DNA of 64,000 nt from JAKZVK01 sp965237575 (GCA_965237575.1 CBDEGI010000004.1:2852001-2916000), one strand, 5' to 3'; positions 26,028-35,405 are shown, counted from the stretch's first letter. Program-made: numbers and translations. Notes: a model not told the origin generated them from the sequence alone.

Positions 26028-27617
26028 TTAGTGATCCGGCAGCGCGGGCCGGCTCGGGTTCTTGCGCAGGCAGCGGATCACTAGGAGCAACGCCACGACG
26101 AGGGCTATGCCAGTGATCTCCAACAGGTGCAGGCAGGCCTCGAAGCTGAGATCGAGATCGAGCACTGCAGCGGTCATGATCAGCCCGGAATTCCAGTAGA
26201 TCCACGCGACCCGCAGGCCGAGCAGCCCACTGATGAGCAGGGCGAGGTCGGTGGCAAAAGGGCTATCCCACCTGTGAACCCAATTCCGGGCGGCTCCCAT
26301 GGCTACCAGCGAGGAGATGAGAAATGCCCCGCCGGCTTCGAAGATATTGGCGCCGAGAAACGAGAGCAGGTACTCCTCCCGGCCGACATCGCTCAGCGAA
26401 TAGCCGAGGCCCGTGGCGAAGAACAGCAAATAATAGGTGGCGAAGTAGACCGAGGCAGCGACTGCGACGCTGAGCCAGCGGACCCGGCGGCGAACAAAAA
26501 CCACCACGATCAGGGCACCCGTCATCAAAAACGCTACCATCGCCGGCATCAGCCGCTCCCTCTTTCCCAGTTCTTGTAGGTCAGCGCGGTCGGGGATCCT
26601 TGAAACCGTGAGCGCCTGCTGCTCGGCTGCGCGCTCGCGCAACTGAGCCTCGTGCGCAGGGCTTAAATCGAGCGCCGGCCAGAGCGGATCACCCTGGTTC
26701 GTCGCCGGCAGCGGCAGTCCAAGAAGAGCGCAAATCGTGGGGGCAACGTCGACGATGCGGGCGGACCAGCCGCCGTTTTGACGAACGCCACGGCCGGCAA
26801 GAACTAACGGGACCTCGACCACCTCGGGTTCGGCGCCTCCGTGGCCACCGGCGCCACGCCGCTGGATGTGCCCATGATCGGAGGCGATGACGAACGCCGT
26901 GCGGCCATCGTCGAGCGAGGTGACGACCGAACCGAGGCAACGGTCCACCGCCAAGGCCACCTCGTGGTACGTCTCGGACTCGCCGCCGTAATCGTGGCCG
27001 GCCGCGTCCGCCGATGTAACCCCCACGGCGAGGAATCCCGAGCGGTAGTCGCGCAGAAAGGTGATCTCGTCCGCGCATCGTGCCTCCTGCCAACGGATCA
27101 GCTCCGGCGCCTCGGCGCCAATGTCCGGGCCCTTTCGCTGGAACAGAAGGTGCCTCTCCAGGTGCTCACCGAAGGCGCGGCCCCAGATCGTGGACCCCGC
27201 GGCAGCGACCGGTATCCCCGCCGCTTTCGCCAACGAGAAAACCGAATCGATCGGAGGGGGCCGGTGGAGGGCGTTGTTAGTGACGCCGTTCACCTCGGGC
27301 CAAGCGCCCGTGACAAGGACGGCCCGATTCGGGTTTGAGAGCGAGGGCAACGCGGCCTGCATGGACCCGGAGGAGCCGCGCTCGGCCAGCGACTGCAACT
27401 GGGGCATTCGGCGGGAGGCGTCGAGCCGGATGCCGTCCAGCACGACCAACACAACCCTGTCCGCCAGAGGTTCGCCCGTCGGCAAGTCGGCACGGAAGGC
27501 GTACCGGCTCTCGTAGCGCGTGACGCTGGTCCAGGAGGCGACGGCCAGCACGAGGGCGCTTGTCGCCAGTGCGAAGAGCAAGACAAACCGTCGAGTGGAA
27601 GGGGAGGGTAACCGCAA
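26028..27617 (-). CDS. membrane-anchored alkaline-phosphatase-superfamily protein
   Basis: A 529-residue protein with one N-terminal TM helix (about 12-30). The catalytic domain is of the type I phosphodiesterase/nucleotide pyrophosphatase type: VVLVVLDGIRLD (metal Asp), PSLSNPNRAVLVTG (nucleophile region, with Ser/Asn in place of the common Thr) and FVIASDHGHIQRRGAGGHGG (metal Asp-His and His). The last roughly 170 residues form about five TM helices. Known relatives hydrolyse phosphodiester or phosphonate bonds or transfer phosphoethanolamine; which applies here cannot be said. The start is TTG 27617, with no ATG available before the TM helix. Confidence 0.82.
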   Translation of the reverse strand: MRLPSPSTRRFVLLFALATSALVLAVASWTSVTRYESRYAFRADLPTGEPLADRVVLVVLDGIRLDASRRMPQLQSLAERGSSGSMQAALPSLSNPNRAVLVTGAWPEVNGVTNNALHRPPPIDSVFSLAKAAGIPVAAAGSTIWGRAFGEHLERHLLFQRKGPDIGAEAPELIRWQEARCADEITFLRDYRSGFLAVGVTSADAAGHDYGGESETYHEVALAVDRCLGSVVTSLDDGRTAFVIASDHGHIQRRGAGGHGGAEPEVVEVPLVLAGRGVRQNGGWSARIVDVAPTICALLGLPLPATNQGDPLWPALDLSPAHEAQLRERAAEQQALTVSRIPDRADLQELGKRERLMPAMVAFLMTGALIVVVFVRRRVRWLSVAVAASVYFATYYLLFFATGLGYSLSDVGREEYLLSFLGANIFEAGGAFLISSLVAMGAARNWVHRWDSPFATDLALLISGLLGLRVAWIYWNSGLIMTAAVLDLDLSFEACLHLLEITGIALVVALLLVIRCLRKNPSRPALPDH

Positions 27618-27763
27618 ATCCTGATTCTACCGTGGGGTGACGGAAACGGACTCCGCGGAGGGTCCCTTACCCGAAGAGCGAGGCGGGCTCGACCGTCCAC
27701 TGGCTGCGATCTCCACTCAGGAGCTTCGGCGGCGGAGCACGTAGTCATGCCTGTCGTCCGCGA

Positions 27764-28726
27764 TCATCGGCGATGTTTCTTCCACCACACCTCCGGTCGG
27801 CCGTTGTGGCCAATGTGTGGATTCGGCTCCGTCATGGCCCCGTACAGCTCGGGTCGCCTCGCGCGGATGTAGGACTGTCCAGGCGCGACCTCGATCTTGC
27901 GCGGGTCAAGCGCCGCTACCACAACCTCATCGCCCAGCTTCCGGCACTCGGCGAGCACCTCGCCGAAAGGATCGAGCACCATCGCCCCCCCGGGCTTGAT
28001 CGTGCCGCCATCGACACCGATCGGATTCGTGTAAACGGCATAGACACCGTTCTCATAGGCGCGCGCCGGCAGCCAGCGCATCAGCCAGCCGCGCCCCTTG
28101 GGCCCGTCGAACTCCTGGCGGCAGCGAACGGGGTCACGTTCGCGGTTGTGCCAAACCTCGGAATCCACTAGTCCGCGGCCGGGCATCGGACTCGGCAGGC
28201 AACCCGTGACGTGAGGCATGAGGATGATTTCCGCTCCCTTCATGGCGGTCATGCGCACGTTCTCCGGTAGGTTCACGTCGTAGCAGATTAGGATGCCAAA
28301 CCTCGCACCCAGCAGATCGAAGACCGTATAGCTTTCGCCGCAGGCGATCTCTTTGCTGATGAAGGCGTGGATCTTGCGATGCTTGGCGGCCACGCCGTCT
28401 CCAGTGACGACGATGAAGCTGTTGAACAGACCGTCGCCGTCTTGTTCGATCAGCCCGGCCCCGATGGCGACGCCGTGAGTGCGGGCGATGGCGGCCAGCC
28501 GTTCAATGGACGGCCCTTCTGGAATGGGCTCCGCCAGATCGACAATTTGCACGCGCGTGAGGTTCTCGATGAAGGTGTAGCCCGGTATCGAGGACTCGTG
28601 GAAGCAAACCAGTTCCGCGCCCTCTTCCGCAGCCTGGCGCGTGAGAGCGTCGATGCGGCTGAGGTTGTACGCTTTGTCGCCATCGCGGGCTTCAAACTGG
28701 GCGGCGCCGATTCGGATTTCACGCAT
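27764..28726 (-). CDS. carbon-nitrogen hydrolase (nitrilase superfamily)
   Basis: A 320-residue amidase/nitrilase-fold enzyme with the full catalytic triad: E44 (LVCFHESSIPGY), K118 (AAKHRKIHAF) and C148 (GILICYDVNLPE). ATG 28726 gives the standard MREIRIGAAQFE start. Such enzymes hydrolyse amides, nitriles or carbamoyl compounds in the cytoplasm. The insert around 195-215 (SEVWHNRERDPVRCRQ) and the C-terminal RARRPELYGAM resemble N-carbamoyl-amino-acid or aliphatic amidase groups, but the substrate is not determined. It is divergent from a Na+/solute symporter gene, so an uptake-plus-hydrolysis link is possible. Confidence 0.92.
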   Translation of the reverse strand: MREIRIGAAQFEARDGDKAYNLSRIDALTRQAAEEGAELVCFHESSIPGYTFIENLTRVQIVDLAEPIPEGPSIERLAAIARTHGVAIGAGLIEQDGDGLFNSFIVVTGDGVAAKHRKIHAFISKEIACGESYTVFDLLGARFGILICYDVNLPENVRMTAMKGAEIILMPHVTGCLPSPMPGRGLVDSEVWHNRERDPVRCRQEFDGPKGRGWLMRWLPARAYENGVYAVYTNPIGVDGGTIKPGGAMVLDPFGEVLAECRKLGDEVVVAALDPRKIEVAPGQSYIRARRPELYGAMTEPNPHIGHNGRPEVWWKKHRR

Positions 28727-28858
28727 ATAGGTCGAGCAGGACGGGGGGAGTGCTTGCAGGCTAGTATAGATGTCTACGTTGCCCCATCAGCTCAAACCGA
28801 ACAGTCTACGCCATAGCTTCCCGATACAATAGACGACTCCCGCCGGCCGGGCACCCTC

Positions 28859-30259
28859 ATGTTCAACCCCGTCATCCTCAGCTTTCTGAGCTTTCTGGCG
28901 CTTTTCATCCTCATTGGCGCCTATGCCGCGCGAAGCAAGACCTCCACCACCGAAGACTACCTACTGGCTTCGCGCAGCATCGGACCCTGGTTCATGGCGC
29001 TGTCGGCGGTCTCGACCAACAACAGCGGGTTCATGTTCATCGGCCTGATCGGCATGACCTACACCATGGGCCTCTCCGCCATCTGGATCATGATTGGTTG
29101 GATCTTCGGCGACTACTTCATGTGGTTCTGGATTCACCGGCGCCTGCGCGAAGAGAGCGAGGAAGAGAATGTTCGCACGATCCCTTCGTTCCTCGCGGCG
29201 AAACTGCAGAGCGGTGAGCGGCTGGTGAAAGTCACGGCCGCGGTGATCACGATCCTCTTCCTCGGCACGTATGCCGCCGCGCAGCTCAATGCCGGAAGCA
29301 AAGCCCTGCACGTGCTATTCGGCTGGGAGTACGCCGTTGGAGCGATCGTCGGTGCGGTCATCGTTGTGATCTACTGCTTCGCCGGCGGCATCCGCGCGTC
29401 GATTTGGACCGACGTCGTGCAAGCGATCAACATGATCATCGCGATGTGGCTGTTGCTGGTGATCGCCATTGGCGAAATCGGCGGCGTGGGTAAGCTGTGG
29501 TCGGAATTGGAAGCGATCGATCCCCAACTGGTCGACCCCTTTCCGCCCAATCCGCGCTTCGGGTTTCTGCTCTACCTGCTGGGGTGGATGGGCGCCGGGA
29601 TTGGCGTCGTGGGCCAGCCGCACATCATGGTGCGCGCCATGTCGATTCGCTCGGGGTCCGACGTGGCCAAGGCGCGTGACATCTACCTGGTCTGGTACCT
29701 GGCGTTCACCGTCGCCTGTTACGGCGTGGCGCTGGCGTGCCGTGTTTTGATTCCCGACGTGGGAGCTTTCGACGCGGAGTTGGCCCTGCCGACGCTCGCG
29801 AGCGAATACCTGCCGGCGGTGTTGGTGGGACTTGTTCTCGCCGGTTTGTTTTCCGCCACCATGTCGACGGCGGATTCGCAGGTCCTCTCGTGCTCCGCCG
29901 CTCTGACGCAAGATATCTTTACCGGCTGGCGCGATTCCTACATTAAGTCGAAGATCAGCACTCTGGTCGTCGCCGCGGTGGTTCTTTGTATTGCACTGGT
30001 GGCCAGCGAGAACGTCTTCGGACTCGTCGTGATGTCATGGTCGACGTTGGGAGCGGTGCTTGGCCCGTTGATGGTCGTGCGAGCTTTGCGGCTGCCCGTC
30101 ACGGGGCGTCTGGCGATGGCGATGATGATGGCGGGTTTGGCGGGCGTCGTGGTTTGGCGGCACGTGTTGGCGCTGACCGGCGAAGTGTTCGAGATTCTGC
30201 CCGGCATGGCTCTGGGTGCTCTGGTCTATCTGCTCGGTCGTCCTCGACAAACCCGCTGA
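28859..30259 (+). CDS. sodium:solute symporter, PutP-like
   Basis: A 466-residue integral membrane protein of the SSS family with about 13 TM helices. Recognisable signatures are the N-terminal EDYLLASRSIGPWFMALSAV, the substrate-site helix GGIRASIWTDVVQAINMII, and the Na2-site segment SATMSTADSQVLSCSAALTQ, which closely follows the proline permease pattern. Na+/proline or a related amino acid or organic acid is the probable cargo. ATG 28859 directly precedes the first TM helix. It lies upstream of cdaA with a 108-base gap that contains a 9-bp inverted repeat (30285-30293 and 30334-30342). Confidence 0.9.
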   Translation: MFNPVILSFLSFLALFILIGAYAARSKTSTTEDYLLASRSIGPWFMALSAVSTNNSGFMFIGLIGMTYTMGLSAIWIMIGWIFGDYFMWFWIHRRLREESEEENVRTIPSFLAAKLQSGERLVKVTAAVITILFLGTYAAAQLNAGSKALHVLFGWEYAVGAIVGAVIVVIYCFAGGIRASIWTDVVQAINMIIAMWLLLVIAIGEIGGVGKLWSELEAIDPQLVDPFPPNPRFGFLLYLLGWMGAGIGVVGQPHIMVRAMSIRSGSDVAKARDIYLVWYLAFTVACYGVALACRVLIPDVGAFDAELALPTLASEYLPAVLVGLVLAGLFSATMSTADSQVLSCSAALTQDIFTGWRDSYIKSKISTLVVAAVVLCIALVASENVFGLVVMSWSTLGAVLGPLMVVRALRLPVTGRLAMAMMMAGLAGVVVWRHVLALTGEVFEILPGMALGALVYLLGRPRQTR

Positions 30260-30367
30260 GTGAAGCTGTGCGAGATCGGTGGCCTGCTCTGCCCCGCCCG
30301 TTACGTCGACCGGCACCCGGAGCATCGGTAGGAGGCAGAGCATTTCAGCCGATTCGTTACACTTAGG

Positions 30368-31285
30368 TTGGATTCGAGACGGTCGTTTGCTTTGCCGGAA
30401 AGTAGCCTCAGCGTTCAGCTCAGCGGCGTGCTCCGGGCACTCGTCGAGATCCTGGTGCTGTCGTATCTGATCTACCAGGTCATCCGGGTGGTGCGCGGCA
30501 CGCGGGCGGCCCCGGTGATGTTGGGCGTGGCCTTGGTTGCCGGGCTTTACTACGCGTCGGGCGCTTTGGGTTTGGGTACGATCGAGTGGTTGATTGGAAC
30601 CGCATCACCCTATGCCGCGATCGCGTTGATCGTCATCTTCCAAGCCGAAATCCGCCGAGCGCTACGTCAGATGGCACTCACTTTCCTGCCCATGGGAAGG
30701 CCGAGCGAAGCCGAGAAGCTCGAATACGAGGACGTTGTTTTCGGAGTGGCGCAGCTTTCGGAGGAGAAGATCGGGGCGCTGATCGTGCTAGAGCGCGAGA
30801 CCGGATTGCTGACCTTCATCCAGAGTGGGGTGCCGCTGGGTGCGCGGCTTACGTCTGACCTGTTGGTCAGCATCTTCCAAAGCGGTTCGCCCCTGCACGA
30901 CGGGGCGGTGATCATCAGCCGCGGCAAGGTCGCCGCCGCCTCTTGTTTCTTGCCGCTCGCAACCCAACCGGAACTCGACAGCGCGCTCGGCACCCGGCAC
31001 CGCGCCGCGATCGGCGTCACCGAGGAGAGCGATTGTGTCGCGATCGTGGCGGCCGAGACCACGGGGCGCATCTCACTCGCTGTAGGGGGCAATCTCGAGA
31101 CGAACATCACGCTCGATCGTCTGCGTGTTCGGCTGATCGAGCACTTCGGGCCCGTCGTGCTTCCACCACGTGGGGCTGCGGCACCCCCGGCGCCCCCCGC
31201 CCGGACCATCGGCGCCGAGCGGCCCGCCGGCGAGGCCGTCCGATCGGTAGAAGGCGTGCAGTCGACAGGCGTGGGCGACATCTAG
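30368..31285 (+). CDS. cdaA: diadenylate cyclase CdaA
   Basis: A 305-residue c-di-AMP synthase: three TM helices (about 20-100), then a DisA_N/DAC domain with both catalytic motifs, DGA (SPLHDGAVIIS) and RHR (GTRHRAAIGVTEESD). The reaction joins two ATP into cyclic di-AMP, controlling turgor, potassium transport and cell-wall homeostasis. The C-terminal roughly 45 residues are a low-complexity Pro/Ala tail not needed for catalysis. The start is weak: TTG 30368, with TTG 30392 or an internal GTG as alternatives. It is the first gene of the conserved cdaA-cdaR-glmM operon. Confidence 0.95.
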   Translation: MDSRRSFALPESSLSVQLSGVLRALVEILVLSYLIYQVIRVVRGTRAAPVMLGVALVAGLYYASGALGLGTIEWLIGTASPYAAIALIVIFQAEIRRALRQMALTFLPMGRPSEAEKLEYEDVVFGVAQLSEEKIGALIVLERETGLLTFIQSGVPLGARLTSDLLVSIFQSGSPLHDGAVIISRGKVAAASCFLPLATQPELDSALGTRHRAAIGVTEESDCVAIVAAETTGRISLAVGGNLETNITLDRLRVRLIEHFGPVVLPPRGAAAPPAPPARTIGAERPAGEAVRSVEGVQSTGVGDI

Positions 31286-31309
31286 ACAGAGCAAGACCGA
31301 TTCACAGTC

Positions 31310-31966
31310 ATGGGGAAGATTCGCGACTGGATGGCACGCGACCTGGGGCTAAAGCTAGTGGCGCTGGCGGCAGCCGTTGCGTTGTGGACATTTGTCTCGC
31401 TAGAGCCCACGGCCGAGCGGGCGCTGGAGGCTCGGGTAGAGTACGCCCACGTGCCCCCTGGCCTGGAGATCAACCCCGATGAAGTCGATCGACTCACGGT
31501 GATCGTTTCGGGGACGCAGCACCGGCTCGATGACCTGGGTCGCAACTTGACGGCCCGGGTGGATTTCTCTGACGTGTATGGCCCTGGTGAGTATACCTTC
31601 AACGTGACGTCGGAGCGCCTCGCTTTGCCGCGCGGCGTTCGCCTAGTCAAGGCCGTTCCGTCGCAGGTGCGGCTGGTGCTTGAGAAACGGGTGACTCGCG
31701 AGGTGACGGTCGCTCCCCGTTTCTCGGGTACGACGGCGCCGGGCTATACCGTGCAGTCCTATTCCGTCGAGCCGCCCCGGCTCTTGGTAACGGGCCCCGA
31801 GAGCCGTATGGCACTTTTTGGCCAGCTCTCGACCGACGCCATTGACCTCAGCGGTGTCGTCGGCAGCCGCAGCTTCCGCACCATGGCGTTCGTGGCCGAC
31901 CCGTATGTTCGCTGCGAGCAGGGGGCCGAGGTGACCGTGAGCGTTCAGATGCGGAAGATCCCGTAG
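31310..31966 (+). CDS. cdaR: CdaR, YbbR-domain regulator of CdaA
   Basis: A 218-residue protein: a short N-terminal amphipathic/TM helix (LGLKLVALAAAVALWTFVSL), then two YbbR-like beta domains. One contains VEYAHVPPGLEINPDEVDRL, the next contains RLVLEKRVTREVTVAPRFSG. YbbR proteins are extracytoplasmic and bind CdaA to tune c-di-AMP output. Two YbbR repeats are fewer than the four of Bacillus CdaR. ATG 31310 follows cdaA by 24 bases and is followed by glmM after 71 bases, the standard gene order. Confidence 0.88.
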   Translation: MGKIRDWMARDLGLKLVALAAAVALWTFVSLEPTAERALEARVEYAHVPPGLEINPDEVDRLTVIVSGTQHRLDDLGRNLTARVDFSDVYGPGEYTFNVTSERLALPRGVRLVKAVPSQVRLVLEKRVTREVTVAPRFSGTTAPGYTVQSYSVEPPRLLVTGPESRMALFGQLSTDAIDLSGVVGSRSFRTMAFVADPYVRCEQGAEVTVSVQMRKIP

Positions 31967-32037
31967 GCCGAGGCGCCCTTGAACCGAGTAGGAGCGCAGG
32001 CGGCGCCGGGCTCTCGTTTTTTTCACTGATATTCGAT

Positions 32038-33384
32038 ATGGCAAAACAGCTTTTTGGAACGGATGGAATCCGCGGCGTTGCGGGCGAGTATCCCCTCGAC
32101 GACCGGACCGTCTTCGCGGTGGGCCGGGCGCTCGCCGGGCACGTGGGGAGGCTTGCCGGTAGCCCGAAGGTGTTGATCGGCCGCGACACGCGCGCCTCGG
32201 GCCCGCGGTTGGAGGAATTGCTCGCCGGCGGGCTTGAGCAGGGCGGCGTCGGCGCGGTGTCCGCCGGCGTCATCACCACGCCGGGGGTTGCTTACCTGAC
32301 CGAAGCGCGTGATTTCGTCGCCGGTATCATGATCTCGGCGTCGCATAATTCGTTCGAAGACAACGGCATCAAGGTCTTTAGTCCGTCGGGACAGAAGCTG
32401 CCGGATTCGGAAGAGCACGAACTCGAGCAGAAGATCTTCGAACTGCTGGAGGGATCTACCCGGCCGAGTCGCAAGTCCCTTGAACCTGAGACCGCCCTTG
32501 CGGGGACGTATTTGAAGCATCTGTTAGCTGTGGGTTCGCCGGATGTGAAGCTTCGAGGTCTCAGGATCGTGGCCGACTGTGCCAATGGTGCGGCCTCAGA
32601 TCTCGCCCCGGCCTTTTTCGAACGCTTGGGTGTTGCGGCCGAGTTCCTGTCGAGTCATCCGGACGGGCGCAATATCAATCGCGATTGTGGCTCACTGCAC
32701 ATGCAGGCGTTGCAAAGACGCGTCGTCGAGCAAGGCGCGGACTTGGGTGTCGCTTTCGACGGTGACGCCGACCGCGCGCTTTTGGTCGCTGAGAACGGCG
32801 AGATCGCCGATGGGGATGTAATTCTCTTGCTGGCGGCCCAGCACCTGTCGCGCCGTAACCACCTGCCGGGGAACAGAATCGTCACGACGGTCATGGCGAA
32901 CATGGGCCTCGAGAAATCGCTCGCGGATCGAGGCATCTCGCTCGCGCGCACGCAAGTCGGAGACAAGTATGTGCTCGAAGAGATGATCGAGAGCGGCGTG
33001 GCGTTGGGCGGCGAGCAGTCCGGCCATATTATCTTCCGCGAGTATGCGACGACGGGTGACGGGCTATTGACCGCGCGGATGATGCTCGAGATCGTATCGG
33101 CATCCAGCCGGCCGTTGAGCGAATTGAAGAAGCAGTTGACTGTGTTTCCCCAGAAGCTTCAGAACGTCCGCGTCTCTCGGAAGCCGCCGTTCGAGCAGGT
33201 CGCCTCGCTGGCAGAGGCCATCGAGCAAAGCGAGAAGGCGCTCGGGTCGGCCGGCCGGGTGCTGGTGCGTTACTCCGGAACGGAACCGCTGTTGCGTATC
33301 ATGGTTGAAGCCGAAGACGACACCATGGTAGAAGAGCATACCGACAGGCTGGTCAAGGTCTTCCAAGCCCAGTTGGGCTCATGA
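32038..33384 (+). CDS. glmM: phosphoglucosamine mutase GlmM
   Basis: A 448-residue enzyme converting glucosamine-6-phosphate to glucosamine-1-phosphate for peptidoglycan and LPS precursors. All signature segments are present: LFGTDGIRG start, phosphoserine S102 in GIMISASHNSFEDNG, metal loop FDGDADRAL, sugar-binding GGEQSGHII and phosphate-binding RYSGTEPLLRIM. In several bacteria GlmM binds and inhibits CdaA, which explains the conserved operon. The stop overlaps the start of the next gene as ATGA. Confidence 0.97.
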   Translation: MAKQLFGTDGIRGVAGEYPLDDRTVFAVGRALAGHVGRLAGSPKVLIGRDTRASGPRLEELLAGGLEQGGVGAVSAGVITTPGVAYLTEARDFVAGIMISASHNSFEDNGIKVFSPSGQKLPDSEEHELEQKIFELLEGSTRPSRKSLEPETALAGTYLKHLLAVGSPDVKLRGLRIVADCANGAASDLAPAFFERLGVAAEFLSSHPDGRNINRDCGSLHMQALQRRVVEQGADLGVAFDGDADRALLVAENGEIADGDVILLLAAQHLSRRNHLPGNRIVTTVMANMGLEKSLADRGISLARTQVGDKYVLEEMIESGVALGGEQSGHIIFREYATTGDGLLTARMMLEIVSASSRPLSELKKQLTVFPQKLQNVRVSRKPPFEQVASLAEAIEQSEKALGSAGRVLVRYSGTEPLLRIMVEAEDDTMVEEHTDRLVKVFQAQLGS

Positions 33385-34202
33385 GCAACCCGAAAACCTC
33401 TTCGCCCGAAGGCGCCGATTCTTCGCCGCGCCATGCGGATCCAACTCTTCGCGAGCGTCCGGCCAAAGATCCTCTACGCCCCTTCGGCGCACCCAAGTGG
33501 CTGGGTGCCCTGTTGTATTCGTTCTTCTGGGTGATCTTGCTTCTGCCCCGCATGCAGCGGCTGCGGCGCGGACCTCATTGGAACCGCATTCGGGTGGTAG
33601 CGGGTTTGACCGGCGTAGCCCTCATCGCGGGAGCGTGGTTTAGTTCTGAGCTGTGGCTGGGTGTCGCGGGCGGCCTTGTCGTATTGACTGCGCTCGCCGT
33701 GACTCGCGCGCCAGACCCGGACCACGAGCGCAAACTCCAAGCCCGGCACGGTGCGGACTACCTGCTGAACGGCGGCGTCCTCGCTAGCGGCTCACTGCCG
33801 GGATCGCTTTCCGGGTCAAGGCCGCTCGGGCCGAGGCAGCGGCTGTACTTCCTGATTCGTGGGGCCGAACTGTTGGTCGTGCCTGCCGAGGGCCCGGGTG
33901 ATGTCGTGTCCACGATCGACATCCGCCAAGTTGCCGAGATCCTTGTCGCGGGTGAGCCCTACCTTCCCATCTATGTTTCAGAAGCCAAGGACCCGCCGGT
34001 GCGCGAAACGTCGGTCAGGACGGGAAACAAGGCTGAGTTGCAGCTTACTTTGGAACGCGGCCGGACACTGCGCTTCCAGTACCACGGGGCGTTCAGCAAG
34101 CACCTAGCCGAAACCGCGGCCCACGCGATCTACAGCGTTCGGGGTCTGGTCCGGGAGGCCGAGAGCGGCGAGTCGCAAGCCCTCTTCCAGATTGTCGGCT
34201 GA
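33381..34202 (+). CDS. membrane protein of unknown function, translationally coupled to glmM
   Basis: A 273-residue protein. The N-terminal roughly 50 residues are hydrophilic and Pro-rich. Three hydrophobic segments lie at about 47-110 (LLYSFFWVILLLP, LTGVALIAGAWFSS, LGVAGGLVVLTALAV), and the rest is a soluble domain with QRLYFLIRGAELLVVPAEG. I do not recognise the family. The start ATG overlaps the glmM stop (ATGA), so it is coupled to the c-di-AMP/cell-wall operon and likely serves it. A hairpin at 34220-34238 just after its stop may end the transcript. Confidence 0.8.
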   Translation: MSNPKTSSPEGADSSPRHADPTLRERPAKDPLRPFGAPKWLGALLYSFFWVILLLPRMQRLRRGPHWNRIRVVAGLTGVALIAGAWFSSELWLGVAGGLVVLTALAVTRAPDPDHERKLQARHGADYLLNGGVLASGSLPGSLSGSRPLGPRQRLYFLIRGAELLVVPAEGPGDVVSTIDIRQVAEILVAGEPYLPIYVSEAKDPPVRETSVRTGNKAELQLTLERGRTLRFQYHGAFSKHLAETAAHAIYSVRGLVREAESGESQALFQIVG

Positions 34203-34219
34203 GAAACCACATTCCGACA

Positions 34220-34238
34220 CCAGGCTTTGACAGCCTGG
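34220..34238 (+). terminator. possible operon-end hairpin
   Basis: CCAGGCT-TTGAC-AGCCTGG, a perfect 7-bp stem starting 18 bases after the stop of the last cda-operon gene. There is no T-run behind it, so it may be a 3'-end stabiliser or a weak or Rho-assisted terminator. Confidence 0.4.
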
Positions 34239-34318
34239 GCCCCGATTTCCAATAATGAGCCGCAGCACGGTTGTCGGACAGGTCCCGCCGGCGGACACTA
34301 ACCAGTAAGGGAGTTGCG

Positions 34319-34642
34319 ATGAGCTATACCTTCGAAGAACTCAAGCACAAGCGGATCGCCGATCTTCGCACGATCGCGGAAGGCCTCGATCACGAAAGCC
34401 TCCAAGGTCACACGCAGATGCACAAGGAGCCGCTTCTGCTCGCCTTATGCGCGGCTCTCGGGATTGAAGCTCACGAGCATCACGAGGTAATAGGCATCAA
34501 CAAGGCCGCGATCAAGTCGCAGATCCGCGAGTTGAAGGGCAAGCGTGACGGCGCGATCGAAGGTCACGACCACAAGGAACTGAAACGCATTCGCCGCGAG
34601 ATCCACGGGCTCAAGCGCAGCCTTCACAAAGCGACCGTTTGA
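34319..34642 (+). CDS. small protein with Rho_N-like N-terminal domain
   Basis: A 107-residue protein. Residues about 3-48 (FEELKHKRIADLRTIAEGLD ... KEPLLLALCAALGI) follow the spacing of the Rho N-terminal/SAP-like helical domain, which binds nucleic acid in other proteins. A His-rich linker (EAHEHHEV) follows, then a basic amphipathic C-terminal helix (LKRIRREIHGLKRSLHK) that could be a coiled coil. ATG 34319 has AAGGGAG six bases upstream. The domain call is by eye. Function not known; nucleic-acid binding is a guess. Confidence 0.7.
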   Translation: MSYTFEELKHKRIADLRTIAEGLDHESLQGHTQMHKEPLLLALCAALGIEAHEHHEVIGINKAAIKSQIRELKGKRDGAIEGHDHKELKRIRREIHGLKRSLHKATV

Positions 34643-34716
34643 CGGCCGGCGGTGGCCCACCTCGTGCGCGGGGAGCACTGAGTGCTGAGCCTGGCCGTGA
34701 ACTTGCCGGCCCCAGG

Positions 34717-35283
34717 TTACGACGCGGATCCGGCCGACACCGTGGCCTGTGGTTCGCGGGCGAAGACCCGCTCGTACGATTCCTTGGCCACTCCGGAAAG
34801 CATATCCGCCAGGCGCCGGAAACCCTTGCGTCGGCGGTCCCAGGCTTGGTCGCGTTCAACCTGCTCGAGCCAATCGCACACGTGAACGGTGGAGAGGTCG
34901 TTGAATTCCAGTGGCGACAGCTCGACCGTGTCGCCGGTGAAGCGATCGACCATCGTGTAAGGACCCTCATCCTTCTCGATCGACTCATCGAACGTTGCGC
35001 GGGTCATCGCGCAGTTCAAATACGCCAGCCGCTCGGCGCGTTCGCCGATCAGCTCCCGTACTTCACCGCGCTGTTCGAGTGGGACCTTGAACTTCTGAAA
35101 CGGCTCGGTGCCGTAGATGGAGTGGAACATGCCGGCTCGGCAAATCTCGTGGTCACAGCCCCAGGATTCGAGGTCACGGTGCACGCCAATCAAGTGGGCG
35201 AGAAACGTCCTGCCACTGTGCTCGACCTTGTCGGTGCCGAGTCCGACCAGGAAGTCCGTCATCTTTCGGTATCGCTCGTCCAT
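34717..35283 (-). CDS. DUF6817 (HD-like) domain protein
   Basis: A 188-residue protein resembling the HD-like DUF6817 family: EHSGRTFLAHLIGVHRDLES followed by WGCDHEICRAGMFHSIYGTE. The repeated His/Asp residues (H-x7-HL, CDHE, FHS) suggest a metal site, as in HD phosphohydrolases. No reaction is known. ATG 35283 has GGAGG nine bases upstream. It is divergent from the small Rho_N-like gene and 122 bases upstream of the methyltransferase stop. The family assignment is from memory and should be treated as moderate. Confidence 0.75.
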   Translation of the reverse strand: MDERYRKMTDFLVGLGTDKVEHSGRTFLAHLIGVHRDLESWGCDHEICRAGMFHSIYGTEPFQKFKVPLEQRGEVRELIGERAERLAYLNCAMTRATFDESIEKDEGPYTMVDRFTGDTVELSPLEFNDLSTVHVCDWLEQVERDQAWDRRRKGFRRLADMLSGVAKESYERVFAREPQATVSAGSAS

Positions 35284-35405
35284 TGAAGTATTCCTCCCCG
35301 CCGCGCCGGCGCCGCCCACGCGACTCTTGTTCGCTCACCCGAGCCATTGTACAGGAGCAATTCTATCAGCCCCGGCATCGGCCGGGCGGTCGGTTAAGTT
35401 GACCC

